A DNA stretch of 64,000 nucleotides. Origin: Semisulcospira habei. Taxonomy: Eukaryota > Mollusca > Gastropoda > Semisulcospiridae. Positions 10,542 through 22,033 of this stretch are shown piece after piece. The stretch's first letter is position 1, and every line of letters begins with the position of its first letter. Position numbers and translations under genes: made by a program. Under the pieces are notes generated by a model that was given only the letters and a program-made list of their open reading frames with translations, ran no database searches and was not told where the DNA came from. The stretch is taken from the NCBI GenBank assembly GCA_036245525.1, contig BTPG01000001.1:182387250-182451249 (forward strand), read 5' to 3'.

Positions 10542-12158
10542 AAACGCATTTCAATTTAATGTGGATGCCAAGTATAATGTTGCGCCTACTTATGAACAGA
10601 AAATAATTCAACTAAATCAGCTCGATATAGCTGTATCTGAACAAGATTTGTTTCAAGTCAAAATACCCAACCCCTTTGACCATTACCTAAACCCTCCAAT
10701 AACGGACGATGCTACTGCAAGAAAGTGGTCTTCAAGTCCACTACAGATGTTTCAAAACCAGCTCAACTTTGCTATTCTATGTTCAACTACAGGATGTGGT
10801 GTTTCATTTACAGACCATTTGAATCACTCAAACAAACTGATTAAGTCTGTGTATCGTTTCTACACGTATTACCACCCCACCCGGGTCTGCCTTGGGGGAC
10901 TTGGGTGGGGTTAGGTATTTTTTAGTTCCCAGGGTCACCCTGGTCAGCCCCACAGGGTGGGTTTTTCTCTCTATTCTGGGGCATGTGTTTCTGCCTACCC
11001 TTTGTCCATTCACCTGTATTTGCCTTTTTAAAACTCTCCCTACTGTCTGCACTGCCTGTAGCTCTTGATATTGGATGTGTGTTGCTAAATGGTCTTGGCT
11101 TTATTTAGGCCCCATGTGTTAGGTTTATTTAATGTATTTGACCGGCTGGCGACATACATTCAATGTTCTGTTTAGTTTTTTTTTTTCACAAGCAGTGCAG
11201 GCACGTCCTGAGAAAGCCTTGTTGCTGTCGGGACGTTAAGCAATGTACAATCAATCAATCTACACGTATTACCAGCTTAGAAGAATACTGTCAGAACTAC
11301 ATACCCCACTATCAACTGAATCCAGTTTTAACAGGTATAACAACCCCATGGATATGAAAGCATTTGAACGAATTTGTAATGAGTAACATTATCACCAGGT
11401 ATGACTTCACACAAAAACTTGATGATCACAACGGCATGGGTACATTGTATTACGCTATGAGTCACAGACAATACCCTCAAGATTACTACCCTGGTTACAC
11501 ATTATTCTCATCAAAATCTGAAGTCTGGTTAGGCTCAATAGAACAGAAACAGTCTAATGCCTGGACCACATTTATTTTAGACAAGAGTGACGGGTTTACT
11601 CAAGCGGGAGTCGAGCGCGTAAATGAGTCAATCAGAACATATGTGTGGTGTTTACTAGGAGCACAATCATTAACAAAATCAAACATTTTAAACGGGAGTG
11701 GAAAATTTGAAGCACAAAAACAGTTTCTCGCTAATCTAGAAGATTCAATCAACTCAGTGGTTGATCTCCCATCAAGCATACAGCGCTATCAAGACGTTCT
11801 CAGATATGCTAGATCAAAAGTTGACTTTGTAGTTGGCATCAGGTTATACATGTTACCATCTGACCTTCAACTCCAAATGGGGACAATAACAAATTATAAT
11901 AATGAAATAATTGTTGCAGGTGTTGGTCAGAAATTAGGACTCAATCAAACAGTAAACTTAGGCCTAACAACCACACATCAACAGGTATTAAAACCATCAA
12001 TAACACCAGCCTCAGTAACATCATCACCCGTACAGACAGTAACAGCCCCGGCCCCTACACCTGACTCACCATCACCAAACACACATGAGTCAGAGAGAAC
12101 TGCATTGGTAATAGGCCTTACTGGATTAGGGATATTACTTCTTTACCTGTTTCATTAA
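10510..12158 (+). pseudogene. Polinton virion-like protein with C-terminal membrane anchor, split by a SINE
   Basis: The 5' part runs from ATG 10510 to about 10874, where a SINE (10875-11258) interrupts it. Coding resumes at 11259 and, after a frame change near 11350, continues 11364-12158. The total would be about 420 residues. The C-terminal ~60 residues are Pro/Thr/Ser-rich, followed by a hydrophobic segment (LVIGLTGLGILLLYLF) ending two residues later, a classic tail anchor. No catalytic motif is visible. It lies between capsid-type genes and starts divergently from the minor-capsid-like gene, with their leaders only tens of bases apart. A virion surface or membrane role is inferred, not shown. 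Confidence 0.6.
10875..11258 (+). mobile_element. CAAT-tailed SINE, copy 2
   Basis: 384 bp, same head and tail as the other copies. Exact 16-bp target duplication TCTACACGTATTACCA at 10859-10874 and 11259-11274. It interrupts the virion-like gene. Confidence 0.9.
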
Positions 12159-13355
12159 ATACCCAGTTATTAATCCTCCTACTGTAACCAGAAAGACCCA
12201 TACATTTTCTGCCATAAACCCAACTACTTTCGCTGCTGTACTGATAAGCCAACTGACAACTGTGCCTATTATGCCATTGCTTTCAGAGCCAATTTCTTAA
12301 GCAAGTCTGATATGTGTGACAGTTGTTTTTTTTTTACCCACGACTGTAAATCTTTTGGGTCAGTGGGGGCTGGTGGACCTGGTGGAAGAGCACCACCACC
12401 ACTACCACCACCACCGGAGACAGCCAACACAACAGTACTGATAATAAATCCAAGAGCAGTAATTAAACTCGCAATAGTGATACCCTGTTCTCTGAAAAGT
12501 GTTTTCAATCTCTTAGCCAAAGTTGTGTCTTCGTGAAGTATTTTCTGAATAGTTTCTCTAATCCTGTTGACCTATGTTTTGAGTTTTTCTCTTCCAATAC
12601 TAATCACTTCTAATCGCCCTGATCTTTCTATCTGCATATCATTTAATCTGTGTTGGATTCTTTCTTTCATTTCTGTGTCAAGATTTTCCTCATCTGCGGT
12701 AGCCAGTTTCTCTTTTTTCTCGTTCTATGTGTTTATCAAGCTCACCTAGTTTGGCTACATTATTTACCATCTCACCTCTTATTGACTGCAGTGATTTATT
12801 TAAGCCCATTAAATCTTGCATTGGTAAAGGAGAGTCTTCTATTGTTTTCATTACTTCACCAGTAAACGAGGTTTCTTGTTCTACATTGTTTGCTATTTCT
12901 GGCAGTCTTGTTACTTCCGTCATTTCAATTTCTTGTCCTGTTGGTAACCTTGTTTGCGTGTCGTGAAGAGCACTAACAAGTCTAGGGGGTAACTTCTTAC
13001 TAGTACCAACACCAAGGTAACGCTGCAGTGCTGCCTCACCACCTACATCAGTTTTGATTGTACTTAAAGCTCTAAACTTAGCAGGGCTATTTTTATGTGT
13101 TAGATACACTTTCCCTCTGTCAACAGTCTTTACAAATAAGTGACCTTTATCATATTCAAACGGATTAGGATCTATTACATCTGGGCGCACACCAACACTG
13201 TCATAAAATGAGTTTACTTTGTCTTTTAACAGTTTGTGATACATAGGAGAAGTATTTCCCATTCCAGTCATATCCGTCATATCTGTGATACTAGTATCTG
13301 AGACACTCATGTCATCCATTTCAAAATCTTCATGATTAAATCCTCCTGCTGCCAT
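12133..13355 (-). pseudogene. Polinton coiled-coil and membrane protein, frameshifted
   Basis: The start is ATG 13355 with leader AATTAATAAAAACA. The first ~220 residues are open (to 12690) and acidic, with a basic, probable coiled-coil end. After a frame change around 12560-12690, a second open part (about 12269-12560) carries LKTLFREQGITIASLI, a hydrophobic segment and a Gly/Pro-rich linker. A further frame change near 12290 exposes a last hydrophobic part with IIGTVVSWL and VWVFLVTVGGL, ending near 12133 and overlapping the 3' end of the convergent gene. The three parts in order look like one gene with two indels. Function unknown; likely virion- or membrane-associated. Confidence 0.55.
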
Positions 13356-14238
13356 TGTTTTTATTAATTTAATATTTTTGATTTTTGCATAATAAAACGA
13401 CACAGTCTTACGGATCAAAGTTAGACCCATATAGAAAACTACGTGAGCCCCTTGGTGTTAAGGGCATTAGACAATAAATCGTCATCACAAATAATCCAAT
13501 ACCATAGACCAGAACCAAACACTTACTATCAAGTTTCCAAACCTAGGGCCCAGTGACGTTATTGTTCCTGGCACTGCCTGCCTTGCATTTAATATTGAAC
13601 TATCATCAGACGCAGATGTAAACAGAACACTAGTTAACAATCTTGGCAGAGCAATTATTAGAACTATTAAAGTTAAACTTGAAGGACAGGAAGTGTTTAG
13701 TCTTGATGATGCTGATGTGTTCTACTGTTACAAAGATTTGTGGCTTACAAGAGAAGAAAGAGAAGACCGTATTTACCAAGGCATACAGTCAGATAATATT
13801 ACTAAACTTCGAATCGATGCCGGTGACAAAACAACCACAGCAGCCAAAGACGTTATAATGGCTGAAACATACGGAACCAGATTTTTCATTCCACTTGAAT
13901 TGGATATCCTCACAGCACATTTGCCTTATTACCAAGGAGCACTGAATGACCGTCTGAGTTTTGACAACTTTCAATGACTACTCCAAAATTATTAAATCAT
14001 CTGATCTCAGTGCAACATATAAGATCTCTAACATCTCTTTGGAATATGAAATTGTCACACATACTCATCTGGCTACTCTCATTCAAAATCAGTATGAGTC
14101 AAAACTTCCAATTTATTATGACAGGGTGATTAGACATAGTTTAATCCACAAAGACAAGAGCGACCCGTTGTGGAACATAAACTTGAACACACCAGCTAAG
14201 TCACTGAAAGGTATTCTTATGTTGTTTGTTGAACCAGT

Positions 14239-15837
14239 CATCATCATCAGTCCCTTGCCCGAACTGGGCTTTGGGGGGACTGAAAGGCAGCAGCAACAGA
14301 CAGTGCTCTCCACTGAGTTCTATTTTGGGCGGTGGCAAGCAAGTCTGGCATCTCGAGTTCGGTCCATTCTTTTATGTTTGCGACCCAACTCTTTCTCTGA
14401 CGACCTCGCCGACGACTTCCTTCGAGAGTGCCTTGGAGGATAGTCTTGGACAAGGTGTTGTGTCGGGTCACGTGGCCAAACCAAGCAAGCTTGCGCCGTT
14501 TCACGGTTGCCAGAAGGGGTTCATGTGGGCCCACCAGGGCAGACGATGCTCCGTACATATTCGTTGGTCTTGTGCTCGCGGTACGAGATGTGGAGCAACT
14601 TCCTCAGGCACTTGTTCTCAAAGGCCTGGATTTTCTTTTCTGAGTCTGCAAGCAGCGTCCAAGTCTCACAGCCGTAGAGTAGAATAGACACTACGAGGGA
14701 CTTGTAAAGCCTGTACTTGATGGTGAAGCTGATGGAGTTACTTCGCCATATCCTGTCCAGCCTGGCCATTGCGGATGTTGCTGTACCTATCCTGATACGG
14801 ATCTCTGCTATGCAACTACCGTCTTTGGACAGGGTGGCTCCCAAGTACTTGAAGCTATTGACCTCTTCTAGCTTCTGGCCGTTCATGTGAATGTTGCTGC
14901 TGCTGTCGCTTGTGGTGTTGATCATCACTTTGCTTTTATCCGTACTGATCTCCATGCCATAAGACCCTGCGCTACTTGAAAGTTTGTCTGTCAGGTTTTG
15001 CAGCTCACTATTGCTGCCTGCCATGAGGTCAATGTCGTCTGCGAATCGAAGATTGCACAGGGATCTGCCACCAATAGAGATTGAAGTATGGTGGTCGTGG
15101 AGGGTTTCCTGCATGATCTTCTCCAGGAATATGTTGAAAAGGACAGGAGAGAGCAGGCATCCTTGACGGACACCGATCGTCGTCCTGAAGAACTCGCCTG
15201 ACTGATTGTTAAGTAGAACCGCGCTGCAGGCGTTCTTGTAAAGCGCTTCTATCATTTGGATCAGCCCCTCCTCTATGTTGAACGATCTCATGACTTGCCA
15301 GAGTCCGTCGTGCCAGACGCGATCAAATGCTTTCCTGAAATCAATGAAGTTGTGGTAGAGTTCGCGCTGATGCTGCAGATGTTTCTCGATCAGGACGCGG
15401 AAGTTGAAAATCTGCTCTACAGTGCTTCTTCCAACTCTGAAGCCAGCCTGTTCTTCTGCCAGCAGTTCCTCGGCGAAAGTTTTGAGGCGGTTGAGAATGA
15501 TTCTAAGCATTACTTTGCTAGGGTGACTTATCAGACTGATAGTTCTGTAGTTCTGGCACTGTTTCAGGTTTCCTTTCTTGGGGAGCGGGATCACTAGAGA
15601 CTGTGTCCATTCTACTGGCCATTTCTTTTGCTCCCAGATCTTTTGACAGAGTGTAGTGAGTACCTTCGTTGTTACTTCTCCTCCATGTTTCAACAGTTTA
15701 GCAGGTACGTTGTCTACACCTGGAGACTTTCCTCCCTTCAGGCCGCGTACGGCTGTTTCCACCTCTTCAGCTAACACTGGCAGGTCTTCGGCCTTCCTGG
15801 CCCCAGCCTGGTTGTTTTGGAGGATGCTAGTGAGTCC
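14239..15837 (-). mobile_element. 5'-truncated RTE-like LINE fragment inserted in the capsid gene
   Basis: The reverse strand encodes a reverse transcriptase with fingers-palm sequence PLPKKGNLKQCQNYRTISL, the GVRQGCLLSP motif and the catalytic FADDIDLM, then a thumb/C-terminal region (YGCETWTLL). The frame is open 14521-15843, and the last ~90 residues continue in another frame (14247-14558, RRRGRQRKSW). The 3' tail is a TGATGATGATGAC type, suggesting an RTE-superfamily element. The endonuclease is absent, so it is 5'-truncated. Only CCA is shared at the two junctions. Coding sequence of the capsid gene resumes at the right edge. Confidence 0.8.
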
Positions 15838-16267
15838 ATACAAACGGGATTCAGAAAAATTCTATAATCCAAAGATTACGCATTTATCTTGTACAATCGA
15901 AGGCCGTCCTAATCAAGTGTACGCCTCTGGAATGTTACCATACCAGCACTACGATGAGATCACAAGGTATTTTGCGGGTGGAAGACTTAGAGATAAACCT
16001 GCAAACATTGCGTGTAAAGATTTACATCTGTATGACGTAAGGATCGGTCAATACCTGACAAATAAGTATGCACTGTGGTTAGACCTGCGCAGTACAGATG
16101 ACGACTACCTTCATGGGTCAGGTCGAACTGTTGAAAACGGCAGTGACGGGATTACAATTCAGATTAAAAAAAAAAAGACTGAAAAAGCCGAAGCCATTAA
16201 CATATATTTGTATCTGATTTATGATGCACAACTAAATATTGAAGACAGTAGACTAAAGGGTGTCATG

Positions 16268-17511
16268 AGAGTACCCAACGGAGAAGAAACACGCTTAGAA
16301 AAAACGGTACAACACAATTTATTAATATTTCGGGTAAATACCCTTTGTCAAAATAGACAAACAAACAGAGACATTAGCCGCTACTTATCTTCATATGCAG
16401 AAGGAATGTGGCAACTGAAGGTGACGTAAAAATAAAAAGAAAAAGAAAAGAAAAGGAAGAACGAAAGTAAAAATGACGTCAAAGAAAAAATCGTAAGAGA
16501 AAGATTCCGAGAGAAACTAAATACAAGAGACAAGAGTGTGTGTAAGTGCGCGCAGAAGCGAGCCGGCCAAAAGTAAATGCGCGTGTGTGAGGCCGGGGAG
16601 AGAGAGAGAGAGAGAGAAGAGAGAGACTGCGAGAGAGAGAGAGAGAGAGGGAGGGGGGGGGGGGGGGGGAAGAGAGAGAGAGGGGGAAGAGAGAAAGAGA
16701 GAGAGAGAGGGGGGGGGGAGAGAGAGAGAGAGAACGAACGGGGAGTACCCTTGGGCACGAAGTAGGCTGTGTGTCTAATACACAAAGCGTTAGCAGGCTT
16801 TGTGTATTAGACACACAGCCTACTTCGTGCCCAAGGGTACTCCCCGTTCGTTCTCTCTCTCTCTCTCTCTCTTCCCCCCCTCTCTCTCTCTCTCTCCCCC
16901 CGGCCTCACACACGCGCATTTACTTTTGGCCGGCTCGCTCCTGCGCGCGCTTACACACACTCTTGTCTCTCGTGTTTAGTTTCTCTCGGAATCTTTCTCT
17001 TACGATTTTTTCTTTGACGTCATTTTTACCTTTGTTCTTCCTTTTCTTTCTTTTTCTTTTTATTTTTACGTCACCTTTGGTATCAGTTTCAGTCCACTTA
17101 ATAAAATTTCAAATACAAACGATTTTGAATTTCCAAAAACTACAGTAGCTCGCTTGAGCTTGCCCTTAGCACCACGTGAAAGTTCTGTGTTTACGTTCAG
17201 CGTGTGAGTGAATGCGCGTGATTCACGTGAGCGTGCTTGTTGGGTTCAGTTCGCGGCGGCGCTTTGAGCCGATTTTCAATTGGGATAAAGCGCCTATTTA
17301 ATGCGCTTATTATTATTATTATTATTATTACCTTCAGTTGCCACATTCCTTCTGCTAATGTCTCTGTTTGTTTGTCTATTTTGACAAAGGGTATTTACCC
17401 GAAATATTAATAAATTGTGTTGTACCGTTTTTTCTAAGCGTGTTTCTTTCTCCGTTGGGTACTTCTTTCCATTTCACATGCTTGGCAGTCACCTTTTTGG
17501 TCTGGATTGAT
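16268..17511. mobile_element. Palindromic retro-insertion with 14-bp target duplication
   Basis: The 1244-bp insertion is flanked by TAAAGGGTGTCATG (16254-16267 and 17512-17525). It is one long head-to-head palindrome: the left arm 16268-16787 reads back as 16798-17077 plus 17335 to about 17465, around a 10-bp loop at 16788-16797. GA and CT runs in the arms differ in length. The right arm carries a secondary insertion. The right end has ~45 extra bases not present on the left. I cannot assign a family; a Penelope-like or otherwise folded-back retroelement is possible. It contains no gene; the Arg/Ser-rich frames come from GA repeats. Confidence 0.75.
17078..17329 (+). mobile_element. Small retroposon with TTA tail inside the palindrome
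   Basis: 252 bp that interrupt the otherwise continuous right arm, flanked by ACCTT (17073-17077 and 17330-17334). Ends in an AAGCGC...TTATTATTA tail, similar to the insertion ending near 41383. No promoter box recognised. Confidence 0.55.
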
Positions 17512-17550
17512 TAAAGGGTGTCATGTATTAAAATTATAATTAGTATTAAA

Positions 17551-17604
17551 AGTGAGAATCCATACACTGGCAGACGCGCAAACATCAGTGTATGGATTCT
17601 CACT
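17551..17604 (+). other. Perfect 19-bp stem-loop after the capsid stop codon
   Basis: AGTGAGAATCCATACACTG at 17551-17569 pairs without mismatch with 17586-17604, loop of 16 nt (17570-17585). It lies 20 bases after the capsid stop and about 50 bases before the next open frame. It could be an mRNA 3'-end or processing signal, or a regulatory hairpin; no U-run follows. Confidence 0.7.
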
Positions 17605-17654
17605 CAAAAATATAATGCTGTACTGATTTTTGTGAACAGTTAAAGTTTATCTGT

Positions 17655-17882
17655 TTGTTTTACTGTAAGGATCGTGACAGCTTTGAAGACTGTCTCAGAG
17701 AAAACGATGTTATCCCAAATAAACATGAACGAGACATTGTGAAAAATAAACTGAAATCAACTAAAGCTTATTTTAAAGACAGATCAGCCCACAGGGTATG
17801 GGTTAGTAAATTAATTTATACTCTTGTTTTAACCAATAAAAATGACAGATGGACAAATCATGCAAAATTGGCCTATTGGTGA
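17655..17882 (+). CDS. Small Polinton ORF of unknown function
   Basis: About 70 codons, lysine-rich (NKHERDIVKNKLK). No ATG at the beginning, so it may start at a TTG or be the end of a decayed gene. Its last 40 bases overlap the next gene's start. No recognised domain. Confidence 0.35.
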   Translation: MFYCKDRDSFEDCLRENDVIPNKHERDIVKNKLKSTKAYFKDRSAHRVWVSKLIYTLVLTNKNDRWTNHAKLAYW

Positions 17883-18198
17883 AATCATACATATTACATA
17901 CTACTTTAAAGACGTTAAATATGTGGACGGGCTTAAAAAAGAGAGACCTGAAAATTTATTTGTAACACTGTACATGACAGGTAATATAACTTTGGGTGTC
18001 GATAATCCATTTAAGTCATCAATAATACAAAAAATAACTGTTGATATTAAGACACAAACTTTCACTGTTAATGAATATTACAGTGGCTGGTTTAATGTAG
18101 TGTGTAGTGATTTAGTGAAAGAACTAAACAAAATAAATTTGTATTTTTTCATTATTACAGTTAATAAAATGGTATTACACGTACAGAGCCTGCATTAA
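17842..18198 (+). CDS. Small Polinton protein, unknown function
   Basis: 118 residues with ATG at 17842 behind the leader ACCAATAAAA, one of the clearest cases of the element's start signal. The sequence is beta-rich with alternating hydrophobic and charged residues (IIHITYYFKDVKYVDG, NLFVTLYMTGNITLGV) and ends in a hydrophobic stretch (LYFFIITVNKMVL). No motif is recognised. One of the few genes in the element without visible breaks. It sits just upstream of the polymerase in the same orientation. Confidence 0.6.
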   Translation: MTDGQIMQNWPIGEIIHITYYFKDVKYVDGLKKERPENLFVTLYMTGNITLGVDNPFKSSIIQKITVDIKTQTFTVNEYYSGWFNVVCSDLVKELNKINLYFFIITVNKMVLHVQSLH

Positions 18199-18234
18199 TA
18201 TTTTTTATATTATTATTTTGTCCGTGTAATAAAA

Positions 18235-21200
18235 ATGACAGACAATGCTCAAAGCCCATCAGGCTCGACAAGTCAACCAAGCTTAAGAAATGTGTTTCAC
18301 ACAACAGACTTGCCTATATTTAATAGTAACAATGTCTATGAATCGATAGAAAGATCTTTTTCTGTCGTACCCCACCCGGGTCTGCCCTGGGGGACTTGGG
18401 TGGGGTTAGGTATTTTTTAGTTCCCAGGGTCACCCTGGTCAGCCCCACAGGGTGGGTTTTCCTCTCCATTCTGGGGCATGTGTTTCTGTTTACCCTTTGT
18501 CCATTCACCTGTATTTGCCTTTTTAAAACTCTCCCTACTGTCTGCACTGCCTGTAGCTCTTGATATTGGATGTTTGTTGCTAAATGGTCTTAGCTTTATT
18601 TAGCCCCATGTGTTAGGTTTATTTAACGTATTTGACCAGCTGGCGACATACATTCATTGTTCTGTTTATTTTTTTTTTCACAAGCAGTGCAGGCACGTCC
18701 TGAGAAAGCCTTGTTGCTGTCGGGACGTTAAGCAATGTACAATCAATCTTTTTCTGTCGTACAAAATAATCTTCTTACAGGCAGTGTAAAGATTCAGGTT
18801 GTTGCCAAAATAGAATTTACTAAAGTAGACGGTGAAGTGATTGTTTCATATATATCGACAAGACAACACACAGTTAACACAAGAAAAGAATTGGAAAACG
18901 TGTTTAGAGACAGACTGTTACCAGACTTTCTCGAAGCAATTGACAAAGCAAGAATGAAGGGGTCTGGTTGGCACGTAGGTCATGTGCATGAACTACAATT
19001 AAAACAGTCGAGGTATCATCCTATATTAGGTAAATCATGTATACCACTGCCAAAAGAGGTTGTAAACAAAAAGGCTGTTGTTAATATTCAGAACAAATAT
19101 AATTTTTGTTTCATGTGGTGTGTGCTTGCTAAACTGCATTTTATAAAATCAAAACCTGAACGTGTATCTATCTACACCAAATTTGTAAATGAACTCAACT
19201 TCAGTGGTATAGATTTCCCTGTTAAAATAGAAGATATAGACTTGTTTGAAAAACTAAATCCCGGTATATCTGTAAATGTGTATGTGTGGGATAATGAGTC
19301 TGTTGACAAGTTACAACCCATTAGAGTATCACCACTTGCTCCCACCTACGGACAGTCAGAAGATAATCGGTGATGACAGTAACTTTCACTACACAATTAT
19401 CAGAAATGTCATGTCTAATTCATGAGCATACAACAAAACACAATGGCAAACAGGAAGTGTGTAAAAGATGTTTACAAAGATTTTCCTCTATAAACGTAGC
19501 GCACAATCATGTTTTGCATTGTAGGTCAGCTGATGACATATAAACAGTACTTAAGTATCCAGATCCTGGTAGTCAAGTGTGTTTTAAGAACTCTGGGAAT
19601 CAGCAAAAGCTGCCATTTGTAGTGTATGCTGATTTGAATCATTGGTTGTTCCGTATGAGGGTCCTGTTCCAGAATCATTACCAAAGACTATAAAGTTGAG
19701 TGACCAAGTGGTGTGTTCTTTTGGATACATTATTGTTAGGTCAGACGGACAGCATTCAGAACCTGTTATCTATAGGGGGGAAAATGCAGCATGTCTGTTT
19801 TTAACAGAAATGAGACATCTGTATAGTCAGGTAGTACAATATCTCACAACATTGCAGATGCCTTTGGTGATGACAGAAGAAGACAAACTAAATTTTGATA
19901 CAGCTGTGACGTGTTGGATTTGTGAACAACCCCTCCAGGGTGACAAAGTTCGTGACCATGATCACATAACTGGACGGTACAGAGGTGCTGCACATAACAA
20001 TTGTTACTTGTTATTAAAAATAGATCCTAAGACATACAAGTTGCCAATCTTTTTCCACAATCCCAAAGGATATGATTCACACATTATCATGCAGACTGTA
20101 GACGAGTCTTACAGAAACATTAGTTGTATTGCGCAGACAACTGAAAAATATTTGACTTTTAGACTGGCCAACAAATTAGCATTTTATGACTCTATGCAAC
20201 ATTTGTCTTTAGGGTTGGCTAGTCTGGCAGTTTCCAATAACAAGTAAATATTTTGAGCCAGACTTAATTAAGACAGGTGTGTATCCGTACGAGTACATTG
20301 ATCACTGGGTTGTGTTTGAAGAAAGGAGACTGCCACCAAAAGAGAAATTTTATTCTACACTTAATGGTAAAGGTATTTCTGACTCTGATTATCAACATGC
20401 TTTTGATGCATGGGGTAAATTAGGATGTCAGACAATTGGTGACTATCATGACCAGTACTTGAAAGCTGACATTTGTTTGCTAGCAGACGTATTTGAAAGT
20501 TATCGAGAAAAGGGTCTGTTGCACTACAGTCTTGACCCAGCTTGCTACATAACTAGTCCTAGCTTGACATGGGATGCATTTTTGAAATCCAATAAGATAT
20601 TTATTGACCTGCTGTCTGATCGTACGATGGGTGAAATGGTGGAACGTGGATTGAGGGGCGGTATTAGTATAGCCGCAAACAACTATGCCGAAACCAACAA
20701 TAAATATCTGGATGACCTTGACTTTGACCCCTCACGGTCAAGGTCATTCATTACATACGTGGACGCGAACAATTTGTATGGCTGGGCGATGTGTGAGTTA
20801 TTGAAAAACTTTTGTCTGCATGATTTGTCACAGTATGACATAACGCAGTTATGAAACTATATTATGAATCATGATCGGAATGATGCGAAGGGTTGGATCT
20901 TTGAAGTCGACCTGGAGTACCCACACCATCTACATGATTACCACAATGATTATCCATTAGCAGTTGAGAAAATGAGTATGACGGGGAAAAAGAAGACACT
21001 AAACTTGTACCAAATTTGAATGACAAATTCAGTTACGTGTGTCACTATCGCTTGTTGCAGTTTTACATCAGACATGGGTTAGTACTAAAGAAAGTTCACA
21101 GAGGAATTCAATTCGATCAAAGTGCTTTTATGAAAGATTACATAATGAAGAACACAACACTGCGTGCAAGAGACGGCAACACTGCATTTGACAAAGACTT

Positions 21201-22033
21201 CTTTAAGCTTATGAACAATGCCTGTTTTGGAAAGACTATGGAAAATCCTCATCACCGAAAGATGTGAGACTGGTCACAACTGAATCGGGTGCAATTAAAC
21301 TTACAGGTAAGCCACAATACACAGGGTACAAAGAGTTTCATTCATCATTGTATGCAGTGTCACTCAAAAAAAAAGATTGTTAAACTGGACAAGCCAGTAT
21401 TCATTGGTAAGGCAATTCTTGAGTTGTCAAAACTGTTGATGCTTGAATTTTATTATGATTACTTCAAACCGAAGTATCGTGAGTGTCGTCTGCTATACAC
21501 TGACACTGACTCTATGATCATAGACGTGCCTACTGAAGACTTTTATGAAGACATGAAAACAGTTACACATGTATGACACGTCAGATTATCCAAAAGACCA
21601 CCCATTGTTTAGCACACAAAATAAGAAAGTGCCTGGGAAGTTTAAGGATGAACTGAATGGAGTGCCGATAGTTGAGTACGTTGGACTGAGGTCAAAAATG
21701 TATTCTATACTGCACCAGAAAGGTAGTCAGTCAAAAGCCAAAGGAATAAAAAAAACAGCGATTAAAAATAAAGACATTCGTCATGAACATTACAAGGAAG
21801 TATTAGATGGGGCACTGATGCCTGATTATCCAAACAAGTCACTGAGATCAAACAAACATAATCTTGAAATGATCCAAACACATAAAAAGTCACTTGCAGT
21901 TGGGGACACGAAACGAGTGTTTCATAGTAAGGAGAAGGCTTATGCGCCTGGGCATTACAGGCTCAAGTTATCTGAAGGTATTTGTAACGAGCTCATTGAT
22001 GAACTGATTGACGATTTGGTCAAAAGTGAGTAA
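18235..22033 (+). pseudogene. PolB: Protein-primed family B DNA polymerase of the Polinton, broken
   Basis: Replicative polymerase of the element, expected to use a protein primer at the inverted repeats. Start ATG 18235 with leader GTAATAAAA. The first ~40 codons are followed by a SINE (18371-18745); coding resumes to 19373 (N-terminal region with KMKGSGWHVGH and NKYNFCFMWCVLAKLH). After a shifted zinc-finger-like stretch (19380-19620) comes 19642-20247 with a C-x2-C/HNH-like element (CWICEQPL, VRDHDHITGRYRGAAH) and exonuclease motif HNPKGYDSH. Polymerase motif A is DANNLYGWAM (near 20760), motif B NNACFGKTMEN (near 21215) and motif C YTDTDSM (near 21500). Frame breaks or stops occur at about 19373, 20247, 20854, 21267 and 21570, so it cannot make the enzyme. 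The end overlaps the convergent integrase gene by 14 bases. Confidence 0.92.
18371..18745 (+). mobile_element. CAAT-tailed SINE, copy 3
   Basis: 375 bp. Exact 17-bp target duplication ATCTTTTTCTGTCGTAC at 18354-18370 and 18746-18762. Interrupts the polymerase gene after about 40 codons. Confidence 0.9.

Larger units (their letters stand above)
13437..17531 (+). pseudogene. Polinton major capsid protein (double jelly roll), three times disrupted
   Basis: Coding matter is seen at about 13437-13530, 13530-13974 (LDDADVFYCYKDLWL), 13961-14238 (ISLEYEIVTHTHLA), 15835-16267 (FYNPKITHLSCTIEG, LHLYDVRIGQYLTNK) and the final codons before TAA at 17529-17531. Large, beta-rich, without membrane segments, about 500 residues if whole, which fits Polinton major capsid proteins; I recognise the family by pattern rather than by a diagnostic catalytic motif. 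Two small frame changes (near 13530 and 13970), a 1.6-kb LINE fragment (14239-15837) and a 1.24-kb palindromic insertion just before the last two codons break it. A perfect stem-loop follows 20 bases after the stop. No ATG is visible at the start. Confidence 0.65.

Noticed and set aside
16381..17148. Ser/Leu-rich and Arg/Glu-rich frames of 60-146 codons
   Set aside because: They are read from GA/CT runs in the palindrome arms; mirror copies appear on both strands and no domain is present.
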